A stretch of DNA of 5,148 bases from Acidobacteriota bacterium (lineage in GTDB: Bacteria; Acidobacteriota; Terriglobia; Terriglobales; Acidobacteriaceae). The translations under genes were made by a program, and so were the position numbers. Position 1 is the stretch's first letter, and every line of letters begins with the position of its first letter. Below the pieces are notes generated by a model that saw only the letters and a program-made list of their open reading frames with translations, did not search any database and was not told the DNA's origin. The stretch spans positions 1 through 5,148 of the forward strand of contig JAJXUS010000195.1 of assembly GCA_021782675.1 (NCBI GenBank), in the 5' to 3' direction. This document shows positions 4,780 through 5,148 of this stretch, piece by piece.

Positions 4780-5148
4780 TTGGCCAACGATAAATTCGAG
4801 AACGATATTCAAAAACTGATCGACACCGGCAAGGAGAAGGGTTTTCTTACCTTCGGCGAGGTGAACGATCTGCTGCCCAACGAGTTGAACAGTGCCGACG
4901 AGCTGGACGACCTGATGACGACCATCGGGACGCAGGGCATTGATCTGCTGGACGATCAGCCCAAGCTCGCGGCCGAACAGGATGAAGAGGGGGAAGAGAG
5001 CGAAGACGTCGAGCTGGATCTTACTCCGGGAGCGATGGAGAAGACCAATGACCCCGTCCGCATGTATTTGCGCGAGATGGGTACGGTCCCGCTGCTGACG
5101 CGTGAGGGCGAGGTCGAAATCGCCAAGCGGATTGAGCGCGGCCAGATG
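4780..5148 (+). CDS. rpoD: Primary (housekeeping) sigma factor RpoD, sigma-70 (3' truncated by window edge)
   Basis: 123 codons are present, running off the right edge; the whole protein should be several hundred residues. The start is TTG at 4780, supported by the GAGGGG site and by homology beginning at once (ANDKFENDIQKLIDTGKEKG). Residues ~8-58 are sigma region 1.1 (IQKLIDTGKEKGFLTFGEV, NDLLP, LDDLMTTIGTQGIDLLDD), the autoinhibitory DNA-mimicking domain found only in primary sigma factors. Residues ~66-80 form an acidic spacer (EQDEEGEESEDVELD). Residues ~90-122 are region 1.2 (NDPVRMYLREMGTVPLLTREGEVEIAKRIERG), which contacts the discriminator. Regions 2-4 lie outside the window. Primary sigma genes often follow dnaG; here the upstream neighbours are an ECF sigma/anti-sigma pair instead. 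Identification is secure from regions 1.1 and 1.2 together. Confidence 0.95.
   Translation, partial: MANDKFENDIQKLIDTGKEKGFLTFGEVNDLLPNELNSADELDDLMTTIGTQGIDLLDDQPKLAAEQDEEGEESEDVELDLTPGAMEKTNDPVRMYLREMGTVPLLTREGEVEIAKRIERGQM

Overview
This is a GC-rich bacterial window in which every supported gene lies on the + strand and coding density is high. The set of proteins (a DUF1844 protein, a RibF with an aberrant flavokinase loop, and an RpoE-like sigma factor with a zinc-binding anti-sigma factor next to rpoD) best fits an Acidobacteriota chromosome. That placement is an inference from family resemblance. No mobile element, phage, CRISPR, tRNA or rRNA signal is visible, and composition looks uniform, so this reads as core chromosome.

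Region 1 (1-2990) is a tight co-directional cluster. It contains the 3' part of ygfZ (folate-binding, Fe-S cluster maintenance), a DUF1844 protein, a PhnP-like metallo-beta-lactamase-fold hydrolase, and ribF (FMN/FAD synthesis). Gaps are 34, 40 and 2 nt with no convincing terminator, so this is probably one transcription unit whose promoter lies left of the window. The shared theme is housekeeping metabolism (cofactors and Fe-S/folate).

Region 2 (2991-4585) starts with a 192-nt non-coding stretch holding a near-perfect RpoE-type promoter (GGAACTT, 16 nt, GTCTAA). An RpoE-like ECF sigma factor follows, overlapping by ATGA with its membrane anti-sigma factor. The anti-sigma factor has an N-terminal zinc-finger (ZAS) domain, one membrane helix and, unusually, a C-terminal periplasmic part that looks like a TonB C-terminal domain. 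The promoter suggests positive autoregulation of the envelope-stress switch.

Region 3 (4586-5148) is a 194-nt regulatory stretch followed by the 5' end of rpoD, the housekeeping sigma factor. rpoD starts at a TTG codon behind a good ribosome-binding site and runs off the right edge. Its leader holds a candidate sigma-70 promoter, a GACGTC-GAGA-GACGTC hairpin, and a weaker ECF-like promoter that could tie rpoD to the upstream ECF sigma factor. The most interesting points are the TonB-C-like anti-sigma sensor, the autoregulatory promoter, and the stress-sigma/housekeeping-sigma arrangement.
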